Shown here piece after piece: positions 7,343-15,276 of a stretch of 35,156 bases of DNA. Location: contig CAIJTR010000187.1 of NCBI GenBank assembly GCA_903823665.1, positions 1 through 35,156 on the forward strand, given 5' to 3'. A program made the position numbers and the translations under genes. Positions within the stretch are counted from its first letter, which is position 1. Each line of letters starts with the position of its first letter. The notes below the pieces were generated by a model, which saw only the letters and a program-made list of their open reading frames with translations, did not search any database and was not told where the DNA came from. The DNA comes from an uncultured Rhodospirillales bacterium (lineage in GTDB: Bacteria > Pseudomonadota > Alphaproteobacteria > Acetobacterales > Acetobacteraceae).

Positions 7343-8914
7343 TTATGCCTGCAACGCGCCGGGAGCGCCGGGAAGGGTTTGGCGGCTGACCTGGACAGTC
7401 TGCCCGCCTTCAATGTTGACGATGAACTTCTCATTGATCGCCTGATATTGGATCTGTGCGTCGGACTGCACGTAACCTAGGCCGGTTCGGGTGAGCGGGT
7501 TGTTGGTAGTGTCGCAGATGACGCTGAATGGGAGCGCGCCGTTGGTGCTGCCGAGCAGGCCCTGGCTGAGCATGCCTTGCAAAAAGCTCAGTTGGGTTGA
7601 GCGGATGCGGCGGAACAGGGAGGCGTTGATCACTTGGCCGACGTATTGCCCCATGCCGGAGGCGAGCGTGGCGGCGATGAAATTCGTCAGGCGCGTGTAG
7701 TTGTCACCGTTGGTGGCGGCGTTGCTGCTTGAGTTATGGCCACCGCGCACCCCCCAGAACGAGCCAGCGGGCTGCGGGTTGGCGACCACGTCTATGCCAG
7801 CGCCGATCAGGGCCCCGAGATCTGCAGCGGAATAGGTTGCCGATTGGCCACTGCCGGGATTGCCAGATTTTTGCGATCCGACGACGCCGTAGAGCGGTTT
7901 ATTCAGGCTGGATTGTTCGGGTGAGAGATTGGCTAGGCGACCGGCGACAAAGCCCTGCGGGCTGATCAGCCGCAAAGCGGCGTTGGTCTGGTCGTTCCAG
8001 TAGATCCAATCGCCAAAAAGCAGTTTGCACGCATAGGTGTCAAGACCAGCGGCCTGTTTGGTGGCGATTGCGTTTGCGATGGAGTCCGACGCCGGGCCGG
8101 TAAGGATCATGTAGACCCCTTCGGACAAACCGAAGGCGGCCTGGGTTGTCCATTGCGTGCTGTCGTCAGCGTCCGCCAGAACGCCGATGGAGCAGGCCTG
8201 GCCGCGCAGGGCATACATGCCGTGACGCGGCAGAGTGTCGGTTCCAACCACGGTTGCGGCCGAGATCGTGGTGACGCCGTCCGTGCCGACCGGTCCACCG
8301 TTGAAGGTGTAGTTCGCCGTAGCGGGGGCAACTGACGTACCGCCGGAGGTAGCGACGACAAGCTGGCTGGGGCCGCGTTGCACGCCATTGCCGGTGTTGA
8401 TGGCGCTTGCCAGATTGATCCAGAACTGGGTGCCGGTCCCGGCAATGTTGTTGAAAACCTCTGGCTGTAATCCTGGCAAGACGATGGTGCAGCGCCAGGT
8501 TCCGGCGGCACTGCCGGGTGAGAGGGAAAGTGAGATGAGATTGCCGAGACTGCCGGTGTAGATTGCCACGACGAAGAATGAGGTGCCAGGTAGCATGAAG
8601 GCGGCGGCAGTGTCTGTGCCGTCCGTTACGCGGACACAGCGGAAGTTTGACGCGCCCTGCTGCACGGCTGCGGCGACGGTGGTGCCCATGTCGTATTTGC
8701 GGGCCATCACCGGTCCGAAGTTGCGGGCATAGTCGGCCATGCTGGAGGCGATGACGGGCTGGCCGACCGGACCCCAGCTTGCAGTGCCCACGACGCCCAT
8801 GATGTTGGTCGGCACGCCGTTGAGAACGAGGTTCTGCGGCGGCACGATCTGCACGTAGAGATCGGGTACCACGAGGGCGGTGGTGTTGATGTTACCTTGC
8901 TGAACAATCGGCAT
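7343..8914 (-). CDS. Contractile tail sheath protein
   Basis: This 523-residue protein has the usual sheath length. The N-terminal region (NLVLNGVPTNIMGVVGTASWGPVGQPV and ARKYDMGTTVAAAVQQGASNFRCVRVTDGT) is typical of phage tail sheath families. The C-terminal part has LTNFIAATLASGMGQYVGQVINASLFRRIRSTQLSFLQGMLSQGLLG, then a beta segment (VNIEGGQTVQVSRQTLPG). Its presence shows that the tail is contractile. The protein contracts around the tube to drive injection. It starts at ATG 8914, three bases after the stop of the small protein upstream. Confidence 0.93.
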   Translation of the reverse strand: MPIVQQGNINTTALVVPDLYVQIVPPQNLVLNGVPTNIMGVVGTASWGPVGQPVIASSMADYARNFGPVMARKYDMGTTVAAAVQQGASNFRCVRVTDGTDTAAAFMLPGTSFFVVAIYTGSLGNLISLSLSPGSAAGTWRCTIVLPGLQPEVFNNIAGTGTQFWINLASAINTGNGVQRGPSQLVVATSGGTSVAPATANYTFNGGPVGTDGVTTISAATVVGTDTLPRHGMYALRGQACSIGVLADADDSTQWTTQAAFGLSEGVYMILTGPASDSIANAIATKQAAGLDTYACKLLFGDWIYWNDQTNAALRLISPQGFVAGRLANLSPEQSSLNKPLYGVVGSQKSGNPGSGQSATYSAADLGALIGAGIDVVANPQPAGSFWGVRGGHNSSSNAATNGDNYTRLTNFIAATLASGMGQYVGQVINASLFRRIRSTQLSFLQGMLSQGLLGSTNGALPFSVICDTTNNPLTRTGLGYVQSDAQIQYQAINEKFIVNIEGGQTVQVSRQTLPGAPGALQA

Positions 8915-8917
8915 CGT

Positions 8918-9112
8918 TCAATGCTCCAGTGCGGTCGTTGCGGGAGCGGATAGAGCGGGAGCGGATGCGGCGTTGGCGGACGGGGCGAGCACGCGCACGA
9001 CGTGGCCGGAGTATTCACCCGCCAATGTTTCGGCGACGGTCGCCGGATCGGACAGGTGGTCGCCCTTGGCATGCGGGCCGAACGCCCGCGTCACCACGAG
9101 AATAACGTTCAT
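8918..9112 (-). CDS. Small phage protein upstream of tail sheath, unknown
   Basis: The gene encodes 64 residues beginning MNVILVVTRAFGPHAKGDHLSD. It contains a short folded-looking N-terminal part (to about residue 42, HVVRVL) and an Ala/Pro/Ser-rich tail. Mu-like phages also carry a small gene just before the sheath (DUF2635), but the sequence does not clearly match that family. It is packed between the 275-aa gene and the sheath with 3- and 10-base gaps, so it is almost certainly translated. Confidence 0.65.
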   Translation of the reverse strand: MNVILVVTRAFGPHAKGDHLSDPATVAETLAGEYSGHVVRVLAPSANAASAPALSAPATTALEH

Positions 9113-9122
9113 GGAATTTCCT

Positions 9123-9950
9123 TTAGCCTAGGAGGGATTGGGTTTGGAGGCCGTTTGGCGAGAGCACGCTGCGGCCGAAGATAACTGCGGGCAGCGTAGT
9201 GGCGATAGTGGTGGGATATTCGACAGCGACCAGCAGATCACGGCGGTAGAGGTTGGCGTTCTGGCTTTGGTCGAAGACGAGCGTGTCTACCTCACGCAAG
9301 CGGGCTTGGCTGGAATCTGTGAGTGTCAGGAAGGTTTGCGTGCTGAGGGCCTGATCGATCAGGATGGCTGTTTGGTCTCGCAGTGCCGGCGTGGGACACC
9401 AACATGACAGGCGAAAGCCTTGCACCTGTCTTCGTGTTTCTGTCAGCGATAGTTGATCGGCAACGACGCGGGCGATCAACGAGCCTGCTCCGGGAACCGT
9501 CAGTGAGGCACCAGTGACCTGCACGATACGGTGGGTGCGGATGTAGCTGGCGAGGATGGCGGCGACGAGTTGGGGGGTGTCGCCCATTGCGGTGCGATGG
9601 ACGAAGGCGCTGTTGTCGACTACCACCCCGGCAAGTTGGCCGAGGTCTGCGCTGCCGGAAAATGTCACTGACTGGCCACTGACGGACGCGATGAGAGCTG
9701 GAAGCACGAGCGATTCGGCGGCCGGCGGATCGATATAACGGGTTGTGTTCTGGTGGTGCGCGGGATTGGGGTAGATGGTGACGTTAATTGTCCCGGCTGC
9801 AAGATCGCCGTTCAACGTCGTTTGATTTGGCCAGCCTCGGTATATTTTCACTAGCCCGCCGAGGGTGGATGGTGCGGCGGTGCCAAATGGGTAAATGACG
9901 CTCGTGATGAGTGTTGCGAGGACGGTTTCCACATCTGATTGATCGGCCAT
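9123..9950 (-). CDS. Putative tail terminator/neck protein
   Basis: This 275-residue protein starts MADQSDVETVLATLITSVIYP. Its place between the head-tail connectors and the sheath suggests a neck or tail-terminator role. Visible segments are KIYRGWPNQTTLNGDLAAGTINVTIYP, then a domain with GFRLSCWCPTPALRDQTAILIDQAL, which resembles terminator-like proteins that contact the tube end. I do not recognise the family with certainty. It is longer than most terminators (about 130-180 residues), and the middle region may be an inserted domain. Confidence 0.6.
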   Translation of the reverse strand: MADQSDVETVLATLITSVIYPFGTAAPSTLGGLVKIYRGWPNQTTLNGDLAAGTINVTIYPNPAHHQNTTRYIDPPAAESLVLPALIASVSGQSVTFSGSADLGQLAGVVVDNSAFVHRTAMGDTPQLVAAILASYIRTHRIVQVTGASLTVPGAGSLIARVVADQLSLTETRRQVQGFRLSCWCPTPALRDQTAILIDQALSTQTFLTLTDSSQARLREVDTLVFDQSQNANLYRRDLLVAVEYPTTIATTLPAVIFGRSVLSPNGLQTQSLLG

Positions 9951-9962
9951 GTGGATTTATCC

Positions 9963-10613
9963 TTAGGTCGAGGCTTGCTTGACGGTGAGGCGGGTTCCTT
10001 GGTCTGACGTCTCGGCAATCGATACGATACCGGTTCTGCCTTCGTCGTCTGTCACGATATCACCGATCTGAAGTGCCAGACGCAGACTGGCGGGCAAGAG
10101 GATCTCCCAGGAGGACGGCGTCAATTCAGATTGAATGCCGGCGCTAGCGGTTCCTCCACCGGCGGTGATCTGCAGGCTCGCAGGCCAGGCCTCGGCGAGG
10201 ATGGTGTCGAGCGCAGAGACCGCACCGCCATAGACATTCAGGCCGGCTGCATTGGCAGATGCCGGGCGAGAAATTGTAATCACCCGCATCGCGTGGACGC
10301 ACAAGACGGGAAGCAGCGGCTGCTTGGCGGCGACGAAGAATACTGCGTTGTCATCACGCCTGCAAAGGATGTCACCAGCTTTGGCGTATGCCGCATCAAA
10401 AATACCCTCCCAGTGGGCGTCACTTTGCGGAACCGGACGGCGTATGCGGCCGCCGATTGGAAGAAATGCGGCGCGTAGGCGCATGATGCGGTGCTCAGAT
10501 GCCAACGGGTGCGATGGGCCTTTGGGCCGGAACAAATCGCATTCCATGCCAATGGCGGCTGCGGCTTTGCCGTATCCATTGTAGATCCGGTCCTGCAAGG
10601 TGATGCCGTCCAT
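9963..10613 (-). CDS. Phage head-tail region protein, unknown
   Basis: The product is 216 residues from ATG 10613 (MDGITLQDRIYNGYGKAAAAIG). This ATG overlaps the TAA of the connector gene upstream (TAATG), so translation is coupled. The frame stays open upstream but only as an overlap. The sequence has a mixed region with PIGGRIRRPVPQSDAHWEGIFDAAYAKAGDIL and a C-terminal beta-rich block (LQIGDIVTDDEGRTGIVSIAET). Its position suggests head completion or a minor structural role. I do not recognise the family. Confidence 0.6.
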   Translation of the reverse strand: MDGITLQDRIYNGYGKAAAAIGMECDLFRPKGPSHPLASEHRIMRLRAAFLPIGGRIRRPVPQSDAHWEGIFDAAYAKAGDILCRRDDNAVFFVAAKQPLLPVLCVHAMRVITISRPASANAAGLNVYGGAVSALDTILAEAWPASLQITAGGGTASAGIQSELTPSSWEILLPASLRLALQIGDIVTDDEGRTGIVSIAETSDQGTRLTVKQAST

Positions 10614-10990
10614 TACACCACCAGCCTTGTGCCACCATCGCCGAGGGCTGGGCCTGCGGGAACGCCGAAGAAGCCGCAGAGCCTGCGTCGCCAATCGTCA
10701 AACAAGCGTGTGCGGTCGGCGACCTCACGGGCGTTGCGCACCCAGGCGGCGGCAGTGTCGGTGTCGAGCGTGGCGGAGGCGTTGGTGATTGCGGCTTCAA
10801 GTGTGGCCAGCGTTGCGAGATAAGTTCTAGCGATGGTCTCTTCAGACCCTGAGAGCCGCTGCATGCGATATTCGAGCAAGCCGTAGGCCTGATAGAAACG
10901 CCAATTGCTGAAACCGCCATTGCCAAGGCCGTAAGCGGGGTAGCCCATGTGGCGACGTAAGTCGGTAAGTTCGCTGTCTAGGAAAGCCAT
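10613..10990 (-). CDS. Putative head-tail connector protein
   Basis: This 125-residue helical protein begins MAFLDSELTDLRRHMGYPAYGLG and is encoded directly after the major capsid gene. It is mostly alpha-helical (NWRFYQAYGLLEYRMQRLSGSEETIARTYLATLATLEAAI), as expected of adaptor/connector proteins that sit below the portal. The name is inferred from order, size and fold type. Confidence 0.62.
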   Translation of the reverse strand: MAFLDSELTDLRRHMGYPAYGLGNGGFSNWRFYQAYGLLEYRMQRLSGSEETIARTYLATLATLEAAITNASATLDTDTAAAWVRNAREVADRTRLFDDWRRRLCGFFGVPAGPALGDGGTRLVV

Positions 10991-11024
10991 GTCTTGGTCC
11001 CTGCCCTGCTGGCTGCGCGGCGGT

Positions 11025-11051
11025 GGCTGCCTTTCCGCATGAAAGGCAGCC
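11025..11051 (-). other. Strong hairpin just after the major capsid gene
   Basis: A perfect 10-bp stem (GGCTGCCTTT paired with AAAGGCAGCC) with a 7-nt loop starts 15 bases after the capsid stop codon. No T-run follows on the leftward strand, so it is not a classical terminator. It may stabilise the 3' end of capsid mRNA or partly attenuate transcription of the tail genes. Confidence 0.6.
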
Positions 11052-11065
11052 GGAGGCAGGACGGG

Positions 11066-12388
11066 TTAGCCAATATGCTCGATGAGAACAGCGCGCTTGA
11101 AGTTTGCGTTCGTGGCGGTGGGCAAAGTGCTCGGGTTCGTCGTCGTGTCAGACGGAGCGCAAAACCCGCCGATCCAATACCAGCTTTGGGCGATGATCTG
11201 CTGCAGGCGATCAATCGGCTCGCGGGTGACCATGGCGATGCCATCGACAATGGCGACCAGGCTTTCATCCGGTGCGACATCTGCATCGGCCATGCCGGCA
11301 AAGTCACCTTCGATCAGTGCACCCTGACCGCAGACGATTGGCCGTCGAACATAGGCACCAGAGACGCTCGGCGAGTTCTGGATGTAGGCTTCGTTCGTTA
11401 ACATGAAGCGTAGGCCGAGAAACTCGCTGATTGTGCCTTTGCGGAAGACCTGGTTGGCCGAGGTGGCACCCTGGAACAGCTGGCGGAAGTTGGGATCAGA
11501 GAACAGCTGACGGGCGCTCACCGGGTCGAGGTAGCAGTTGTAGACACCGTCGATCTCCGGCACTGCGTTAAGGCGGAGCTGGGCGACGGCGTTGAGCAGC
11601 GTTGACATGTCGAGCAAATCACCGGCCACGAGACCAGCGGTGGTGCTGCGGTTGTTGGGGCGCATGATCGAGCTTGCGTTCGCCCCGGTGACAGCCGAAT
11701 TCGCAGCACCGTCTGAGACCGATACGTTGGCTGTGAAAGTGAGCACCCCCGAGATACCGTTCGGCGCGGACGTCAGGTTGGTGGCGTCTGCCGCTGTACC
11801 AATCAGGGTGTAGCTTCCCGAGCCCACGATGACACTCATCGTCGTGCTGCCGCCAACTGGCGTTTGCACTCCGTTGGAAAAGACAGTTTGGAAGCCGCGG
11901 ATGTCATCGACCGAGATCGATGTGCTGGGCGCACCGAGGGCAACGCGAACACGGGTATTGCCGCCGAAATATGGGGCGAACAGGGCGTTGCGTGCCAACT
12001 CATCCAGCGAGCGAGCAGCCTGTTCGCCGTTGATGGCGGCGTTGAGCAGAAACTGACTGGCAATGCCCACGCGCGAGGTGACCATGTTAAGGTCGGTGGT
12101 TGCGGCATAATGGTTCAGCGTGATGGTGAATTGCTCAACGGCAAAAGTGGCTGGCACTAGGCCGTTGTCGAGGTTGGTGTTCAATGCCGGGACGGTTGGG
12201 GTGGTGACCGATGGCTTGAGGCCGGCGCGGGTTTTGGTGAGCGTTTCACCGATGCCAACGGCAAATTCGTGACGATCCGCGCACATGCGGTAGCCGAGGC
12301 GGCTGTTGAGTGCAGCCTGGAATTCACGTTCCAGGAAACCCTGCTGGATGATAGGCTGAAGAGCTGCCGGAAAATTCTGAATACCCAT
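11066..12388 (-). CDS. Major capsid protein
   Basis: This 440-residue protein is encoded after the scaffold gene and before the connectors, the canonical place for the major head protein. It resembles HK97-fold capsid proteins of the P22/N4-gp56-like groups. It begins GIQNFPAALQPIIQQGFLEREFQ and has GVYNCYLDPVSARQLFSDPNFRQLFQGA, then ISEFLGLRFMLTNEAYIQ and a late SWYWIGGFCAPSDT. No N-terminal prohead protease delta domain is visible, consistent with the separate scaffold protein. GAGGAA eight bases before ATG 12388 is a good ribosome-binding site, and hairpins lie on both sides of the gene. Confidence 0.88.
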   Translation of the reverse strand: MGIQNFPAALQPIIQQGFLEREFQAALNSRLGYRMCADRHEFAVGIGETLTKTRAGLKPSVTTPTVPALNTNLDNGLVPATFAVEQFTITLNHYAATTDLNMVTSRVGIASQFLLNAAINGEQAARSLDELARNALFAPYFGGNTRVRVALGAPSTSISVDDIRGFQTVFSNGVQTPVGGSTTMSVIVGSGSYTLIGTAADATNLTSAPNGISGVLTFTANVSVSDGAANSAVTGANASSIMRPNNRSTTAGLVAGDLLDMSTLLNAVAQLRLNAVPEIDGVYNCYLDPVSARQLFSDPNFRQLFQGATSANQVFRKGTISEFLGLRFMLTNEAYIQNSPSVSGAYVRRPIVCGQGALIEGDFAGMADADVAPDESLVAIVDGIAMVTREPIDRLQQIIAQSWYWIGGFCAPSDTTTNPSTLPTATNANFKRAVLIEHIG

Positions 12389-12416
12389 AGTGATCGTTCC
12401 TCATAGGGGTGCGACC

Positions 12417-12436
12417 GCGCTTGCTGATGCAAGCAC
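12417..12436 (-). other. Small hairpin before the major capsid gene
   Basis: In leftward mRNA, GTGCTTGC pairs with GCAAGCGC (one G-U pair) around the loop ATCA. It lies 29 bases before the capsid ATG and 36 bases after the scaffold stop. It may set a processing point that gives capsid mRNA its own 5' end. No promoter motif is clear here. Confidence 0.4.
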
Positions 12437-12471
12437 GGGACTGCAAACGTTGTTTGGAGAGAAGCCAGCGG

Positions 12472-12861
12472 TCAGCGGCGGCGCAGAAGCTCCGCGCGGG
12501 CGGCCTGCCATTCGGCGTGGTTCATCGTCGCCGCACGTTTGGCGAGCGGCGCGCTGGACGGCGGGGTGGCAGCGGCAGTTGTGGAACTGGCTCCGTGAAA
12601 CAGCCAGGGCTTGCTGCGGCGAAGCTCTGACATCAGACGGTCAGCGCCCTCGACCTCGCCTTTTTCATTGAGACTGACCGAGCTTTGATCGATGAGTTTC
12701 AGGCCGTCGATATCGACGATACCGGCCTTGATCGCGTGGCTTTTGAGCTCCGCGTGGATGAGACGGGCCTGATGGGCGGTTGCCAGATCAGCCAAACGGC
12801 GCTCAAGTTCGACGATACGTTCTTCAGGTCCGTGGGGTGAGTTGCTTGCTGGTTCTGTCAT
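12472..12861 (-). CDS. Putative phage scaffold protein
   Basis: The protein has 129 residues. The first half is a charged helix (EERIVELERRLADLATAHQARLIHAELKSHAIKAG). It is followed by the segment IVDIDGLKLIDQSSVSLNEKGEVEGADRLMSELRRSKPWLF, which is typical of scaffolds encoded next to the major capsid in siphovirus- and myovirus-type modules. The C-terminus is basic (NHAEWQAARAELLRRR), as in capsid-binding scaffold tails. It starts at ATG 12861, overlapping the portal stop (ATGA). The scaffold directs capsid assembly and leaves the mature head. Confidence 0.75.
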   Translation of the reverse strand: MTEPASNSPHGPEERIVELERRLADLATAHQARLIHAELKSHAIKAGIVDIDGLKLIDQSSVSLNEKGEVEGADRLMSELRRSKPWLFHGASSTTAAATPPSSAPLAKRAATMNHAEWQAARAELLRRR

Positions 12862-14258
12862 GTTTGCTCCTGCGCAATGCGGGCGCGTTCGGCTGAGATG
12901 TCGGATACGGCGTAGAGATCGGCGATGCTGCGCAAGGCTGTTTCAGGTGACAGCAGACCCGATTGGGTTAGTGTCGCGAGAGATTGTGCATCCAGACTGC
13001 GATCTTGCGCATCTGGGGCGTAATATCGTGGCCATTGCAGACGCAAACGGGCGCTGCGGTTCAGTGCTGCGATGGGCTCGTGATGCGTGGTGAGATCGTA
13101 GCGGTGGCTGGCCTCGATGATCATTCGGAATATCTGCAGAATTGCCGCGCCGTAGCTGACGCGGAGATTGTCGGCGAGGAAAATGAGGCCTTGGTTCATC
13201 ATTTCAAGCGCGCGGCCGGATTGGGCTGCGGTGAGCCGGTCGGCACTGGCGCGGTTGCCGTGAACCCCTTCTAGTGCAAGCTCACGCAGCGTTCGTACGT
13301 ATTCGATAACGGCACTGGCGGCGGTGCCGTTGATCTCGAGCATGCGGGCGTCGCCGTGTTCGCTGACGACGAGGGCGTTGCCGCCGCCGCGCACAAGCGA
13401 GCTGGTATCACCCGCCGGTTCGCGAATGAGCAAGGTGGGGTCGGAGCTGTATTTGAGGCCGCGGCCGGCCTGGCTAAGCTGGTAATCGATTTCGATAGCG
13501 GTATCGATGGCGGGCTTGAACGTGCAGGCACCATCGATTCCGTCAGCGCCATCGGGGCCGCCGGGTAGATTGCGGATCCAGACGATGGGAACGAAACCGA
13601 GGCCGTGGTTAGTGCTGCGCGCCTCATCGATTTCGGGCGGGTGTGCGCTGGTTGTGGGCCATGGGATGAACCATGTTTCGCGTTCGACGTCCCAAATCCG
13701 CTGAAACCAGTATGTCGTTTGCCGATCGGTGATCGCATAACCCATGTCGGCAAGGACGCTACCTTGGACTTTGTATTTCTCGGTGACGCTCTGCAGCGTA
13801 TCTGGTGCCATTGGGTTCCAGACCGGCGTGAGGTAGAGCGTTTCCAGTACCTTCAGAAAGATACGACCGCTGAGAACCCTCAGCCACACGGCAACGGAGC
13901 CAATGGCACCTCGCAGGGCTGCTTCCTGCATAACGGCGTTGAGGTGGGTTTCCGCTGTGATGTCCGCGAAGATCGAACGCAGTTCAGAGTCGTCAGTGTC
14001 GATTGTCGGGAAGTGCTCATTACTGAACACCAGGCTGATGCTGTCATCGACAACTATCCGGGCGAGCGGGTAGCGGACGCTGGGACGGCGCTGACGGAGA
14101 GGGATGTATTCGCCAGACGAGGTTCGCTCGTCATGAAAATCATAGGGCAGCACATCATATAATGCACCGTCCTGAACAAGCTTGTAGAGGTTGAGCCGGG
14201 CTGTGCGTGGCGGGTAGTCACGGTCGGCTGGAATGAGGCTCGCGATGGCGTTGAACAT
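12858..14258 (-). CDS. Portal protein
   Basis: This 466-residue protein is of the SPP1-gp6-like type. It forms the dodecameric ring through which DNA enters and leaves the head. The N-terminal part has ARIVVDDSISLVFSNEHFP. The middle has IEIDYQLSQAGRGLKYSSDPTLLI, a typical portal stretch. The later LTAAQSGRALEMMNQGLIFLADNLRVSYG corresponds to the long tunnel and clip helices. The length is normal. It follows the glycosyltransferase-like gene by 39 bases and overlaps the scaffold gene. Confidence 0.88.
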   Translation of the reverse strand: MFNAIASLIPADRDYPPRTARLNLYKLVQDGALYDVLPYDFHDERTSSGEYIPLRQRRPSVRYPLARIVVDDSISLVFSNEHFPTIDTDDSELRSIFADITAETHLNAVMQEAALRGAIGSVAVWLRVLSGRIFLKVLETLYLTPVWNPMAPDTLQSVTEKYKVQGSVLADMGYAITDRQTTYWFQRIWDVERETWFIPWPTTSAHPPEIDEARSTNHGLGFVPIVWIRNLPGGPDGADGIDGACTFKPAIDTAIEIDYQLSQAGRGLKYSSDPTLLIREPAGDTSSLVRGGGNALVVSEHGDARMLEINGTAASAVIEYVRTLRELALEGVHGNRASADRLTAAQSGRALEMMNQGLIFLADNLRVSYGAAILQIFRMIIEASHRYDLTTHHEPIAALNRSARLRLQWPRYYAPDAQDRSLDAQSLATLTQSGLLSPETALRSIADLYAVSDISAERARIAQEQT

Positions 14259-14297
14259 GGGCGCTTGCCTTTGACTGGAAGGGATGGGCGGCAGCCC

Positions 14298-15242
14298 TTA
14301 GCCGAGGCTGTTGCTGTCTTCGTCGCGCTGGCGGAGGTAGAGTTCGAGTTCGCGGCGCAGAACTGGCTTGTTGCAAGCGAGTTCCATGACGCCCCACGTG
14401 TTGCACTTGAGGTCTCTGTCCGGATCGAAGCCGTGACGCAGAAACATACTCCAGCGTTCGAGGTATTGGCGTTTCGGCTTGGCACCATGCCAATGATGCT
14501 CGATCGTGCCAGGAACTGCGCCGATATTGCCGTTGATATGGCGGGTGACGCGGTCCTGCCATTGCATTAGACGACGCTGGTAGGAGGGGCTCGTGCCGCC
14601 AGGGATGGATTGGTCGGCGGCACCCACGAGTGATAGAGCCATGTGATGGTCCCCCGCCCCCATGGCCGCGAAGTCTATCAGGCCACCCGTCCAGTTAAGT
14701 GCCTGCCGCGTGGCGGCCCAGGCGTATCCAGGATGCGGGTAATCATTGTAGCCGCCGTTGAAGACCCAGAACTTGTCGTGGGTGGCGACAACCGGGCTGC
14801 CCTGATGCAGCTGGCGGCAGAAGCTCACGTGATGCTGTAGATGCTCGTCATGTGGGCCGAGATCATAGGCGTCGGTCCATGGCTGAACGATGTCGTAGAG
14901 TTGCAAGGCGTGGACGGTCTCAGTTGCCCAATGCGGCCTACGAAAATGGATATCGGCGTCGATCCAGGCCACGTACTGCCATTCCGCCGGAAGGCGGGAC
15001 AGACCGATGTTGATGAGATTTTCCTTGTTCCAAACAATGGTCTTACTGCGGACACCGACGAAATTGATACCTAGCGTATCGGCAAGCTCATGCGGACGGT
15101 CGCCGTAGGCGCATTCAACGACGGTGAGTCTGACGCCACTGTCCAGCATGTGTGCGATGAAGCGCCGGGCAAGGATGCTGCGCGATTGCCAACGGATTGG
15201 GTTGGCGACGACTGCAATGACATGGAGAAGGTCGGCGCGCAT
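14298..15242 (-). CDS. GT-A-like glycosyltransferase in the phage packaging module
   Basis: The protein has 314 residues and looks like a nucleotide-sugar glycosyltransferase of GT-A fold. It begins LLHVIAVVANPIRWQSR, followed by a Rossmann-like N-terminal half. The motif WIDADIHF (residues 93-100) contains DAD at 95-97, the metal-binding DxD type. A segment with GTIEHHWHGAKPKRQYLERW near residue 250 resembles galactosyltransferase C-terminal motifs. It is encoded between terminase (stop 34 bases upstream) and portal in the same direction, so it is expressed with the virion genes. The substrate is unknown. It could modify the host surface, phage proteins or another glycan. It is a moron-type gene, not needed for packaging itself. 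Confidence 0.75.
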   Translation of the reverse strand: MRADLLHVIAVVANPIRWQSRSILARRFIAHMLDSGVRLTVVECAYGDRPHELADTLGINFVGVRSKTIVWNKENLINIGLSRLPAEWQYVAWIDADIHFRRPHWATETVHALQLYDIVQPWTDAYDLGPHDEHLQHHVSFCRQLHQGSPVVATHDKFWVFNGGYNDYPHPGYAWAATRQALNWTGGLIDFAAMGAGDHHMALSLVGAADQSIPGGTSPSYQRRLMQWQDRVTRHINGNIGAVPGTIEHHWHGAKPKRQYLERWSMFLRHGFDPDRDLKCNTWGVMELACNKPVLRRELELYLRQRDEDSNSLG

Positions 15243-15276
15243 GTTGGGGCCTTCACGGTTCGCATGGGTGGTGGGA

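Noticed and set aside
13605-14162. 185-codon open frame on the + strand
   Set aside because: It is antisense to the portal gene, which has clear family features and proper overlaps with neighbours.
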